From the NCBI GenBank assembly GCA_026785875.1, contig JAJAZF010000135.1:1-5329 (forward strand): DNA of 5,329 bases. Reading direction: 5' to 3'. Source of the DNA: Chamaesiphon sp. Lineage in GTDB: Bacteria > Cyanobacteriota > Cyanobacteriia > Cyanobacteriales > Chamaesiphonaceae. How positions within the stretch are numbered: the stretch's first letter is position 1; the number at the start of each line of letters is the position of its first letter. Positions 4,748 through 5,329 of the stretch are shown piece by piece. The position numbers and the translations under genes were made by a program. The notes beneath the pieces are model-generated. The model had not been told where the DNA came from and did no database searches. It saw only the letters and a program-made list of their open reading frames with translations.

Positions 4748-5329
4748 ATGAGCGATATCAAAATTGGCATCATTGGTGGTAGCGGACTTTACCAGATGTC
4801 CGCCTTAAATAATGTCCGAGAGGTAAGTATAGATACCCCGTTTGGCAAACCTTCTGACAATCTCATCGTCGGAAATTTAGAAGGGGTTGAAGTAGTATTC
4901 CTAGCACGACACGGACGAAATCATCATCTGACACCTTCGGAAGTTCCATATCGGGCAAATATCTATGCGATGAAACAAATCGGTGTTGAGTACCTGATTT
5001 CGGCATCGGCGGTAGGCTCTTTGCAAGCAGAAGTTAAACCGCTAGATTTAGTATTACCAGATCAATTCCTCGATCGAACTAAAAGTCGTGCAAGTACGTT
5101 TTTTGGTGAGGGAATTGTTGGACATATTGCCTTTGGCGACCCGATTTGTCACCAGTTATCAGGTATTTTATCAGACTCGATCGAATCTCTCAATCTCTCA
5201 GATATTACCTTACATAAAGGCGGTACTTATGTCTGTATGGAAGGACCAGCATTTTCGACTAAAGCCGAGTCAAATATGTATCGGATGCTCGGCGGGACGA
5301 TTATTGGGATGACCAATTTACCTGAAGCA
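4748..5329 (+). CDS. mtnP: S-methyl-5'-thioadenosine phosphorylase, 5' part
   Basis: This is a cytoplasmic purine nucleoside phosphorylase family enzyme that splits methylthioadenosine with phosphate into adenine and 5-methylthioribose 1-phosphate, feeding methionine salvage and clearing a by-product of polyamine synthesis. The 194 codons in the window read open to the end; the full protein is usually near 290 residues, so the C-terminal third is missing. Family motifs in order are IGIIGGSGLY (residues 6-15, phosphate loop), ARHGRNHHLTPSEVPYRANI (53-72), ISASAVGSL (84-92), PDQFLDRT (104-111), YVCMEGPAFSTKAES (161-175) and IGMTNLPEA (186-194). The ATG at 4748 gives the expected N-terminus MSDIKIGIIGG; no Shine-Dalgarno site precedes it, because an AATTATC array ends three bases upstream. 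The residues that best separate this enzyme from guanosine or inosine phosphorylases lie further on, so substrate choice rests on overall similarity. Confidence 0.93.
   Translation, partial: MSDIKIGIIGGSGLYQMSALNNVREVSIDTPFGKPSDNLIVGNLEGVEVVFLARHGRNHHLTPSEVPYRANIYAMKQIGVEYLISASAVGSLQAEVKPLDLVLPDQFLDRTKSRASTFFGEGIVGHIAFGDPICHQLSGILSDSIESLNLSDITLHKGGTYVCMEGPAFSTKAESNMYRMLGGTIIGMTNLPEA

Noticed and set aside
5088..5312. Open frame in another frame within mtnP
   Set aside because: The mtnP frame carries all family motifs across this stretch, so this is a shadow.

Overview
The window looks like a cyanobacterial chromosome segment. The sugar porter fragment closely resembles the GlcP/Gtr type of Synechocystis as I remember it. 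The other signs are many CGATCG-type motifs, seven-base tandem repeats between genes, palindromic intergenic repeats typical of cyanobacteria, and an IS607-type element with a cyanobacterial style of TnpB. I cannot name the genus.

Layout from left to right. Positions 1-139 are the 3' end of a group II intron on the + strand, with a textbook domain V and a domain VI carrying a bulged adenosine. The intron ends inside a sugar:proton symporter gene (glcP-like, minus strand, 135-1046). Only the first 302 native codons of that gene remain here, so it is cut in the antisense direction. Directly upstream of the transporter start codon lies an IS607-family element on the minus strand (about 1080-3434). 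Its tnpA (2753-3388) encodes a MerR-HTH serine recombinase, and its tnpB (1090-2703) encodes an RNA-guided RuvC nuclease. About 680 bp without a convincing gene follow (3421-4098), holding decayed sequence and a duplicated intergenic repeat. A small two-helix membrane protein gene (4099-4509, +) comes next. Then come about 240 bp of seven-base tandem repeats and a 39-base perfect inverted repeat. The window closes with the first 194 codons of mtnP (4748 to the end, +), encoding methylthioadenosine phosphorylase.

How the parts relate. tnpA, tnpB and the transporter fragment all point left, so transposon transcripts could run into the transporter. Two unrelated mobile elements flank or interrupt this one transporter gene. 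The transposon has its own apparent control layout. The motif AATCTA/TAGATT occurs as inverted pairs around the promoter regions of both tnpB and tnpA, and again at the tnpB stop, as expected if the MerR-like TnpA binds there. TnpB keeps its RuvC D-E-D triad but has lost half of its zinc-ribbon cysteines. The two right-hand genes are ordinary host genes separated by repeat-rich DNA. No new defence system or CRISPR array is visible. The most interesting points are the antisense intron insertion, the unusual TnpB, and the repeated TnpA operator-like motif.
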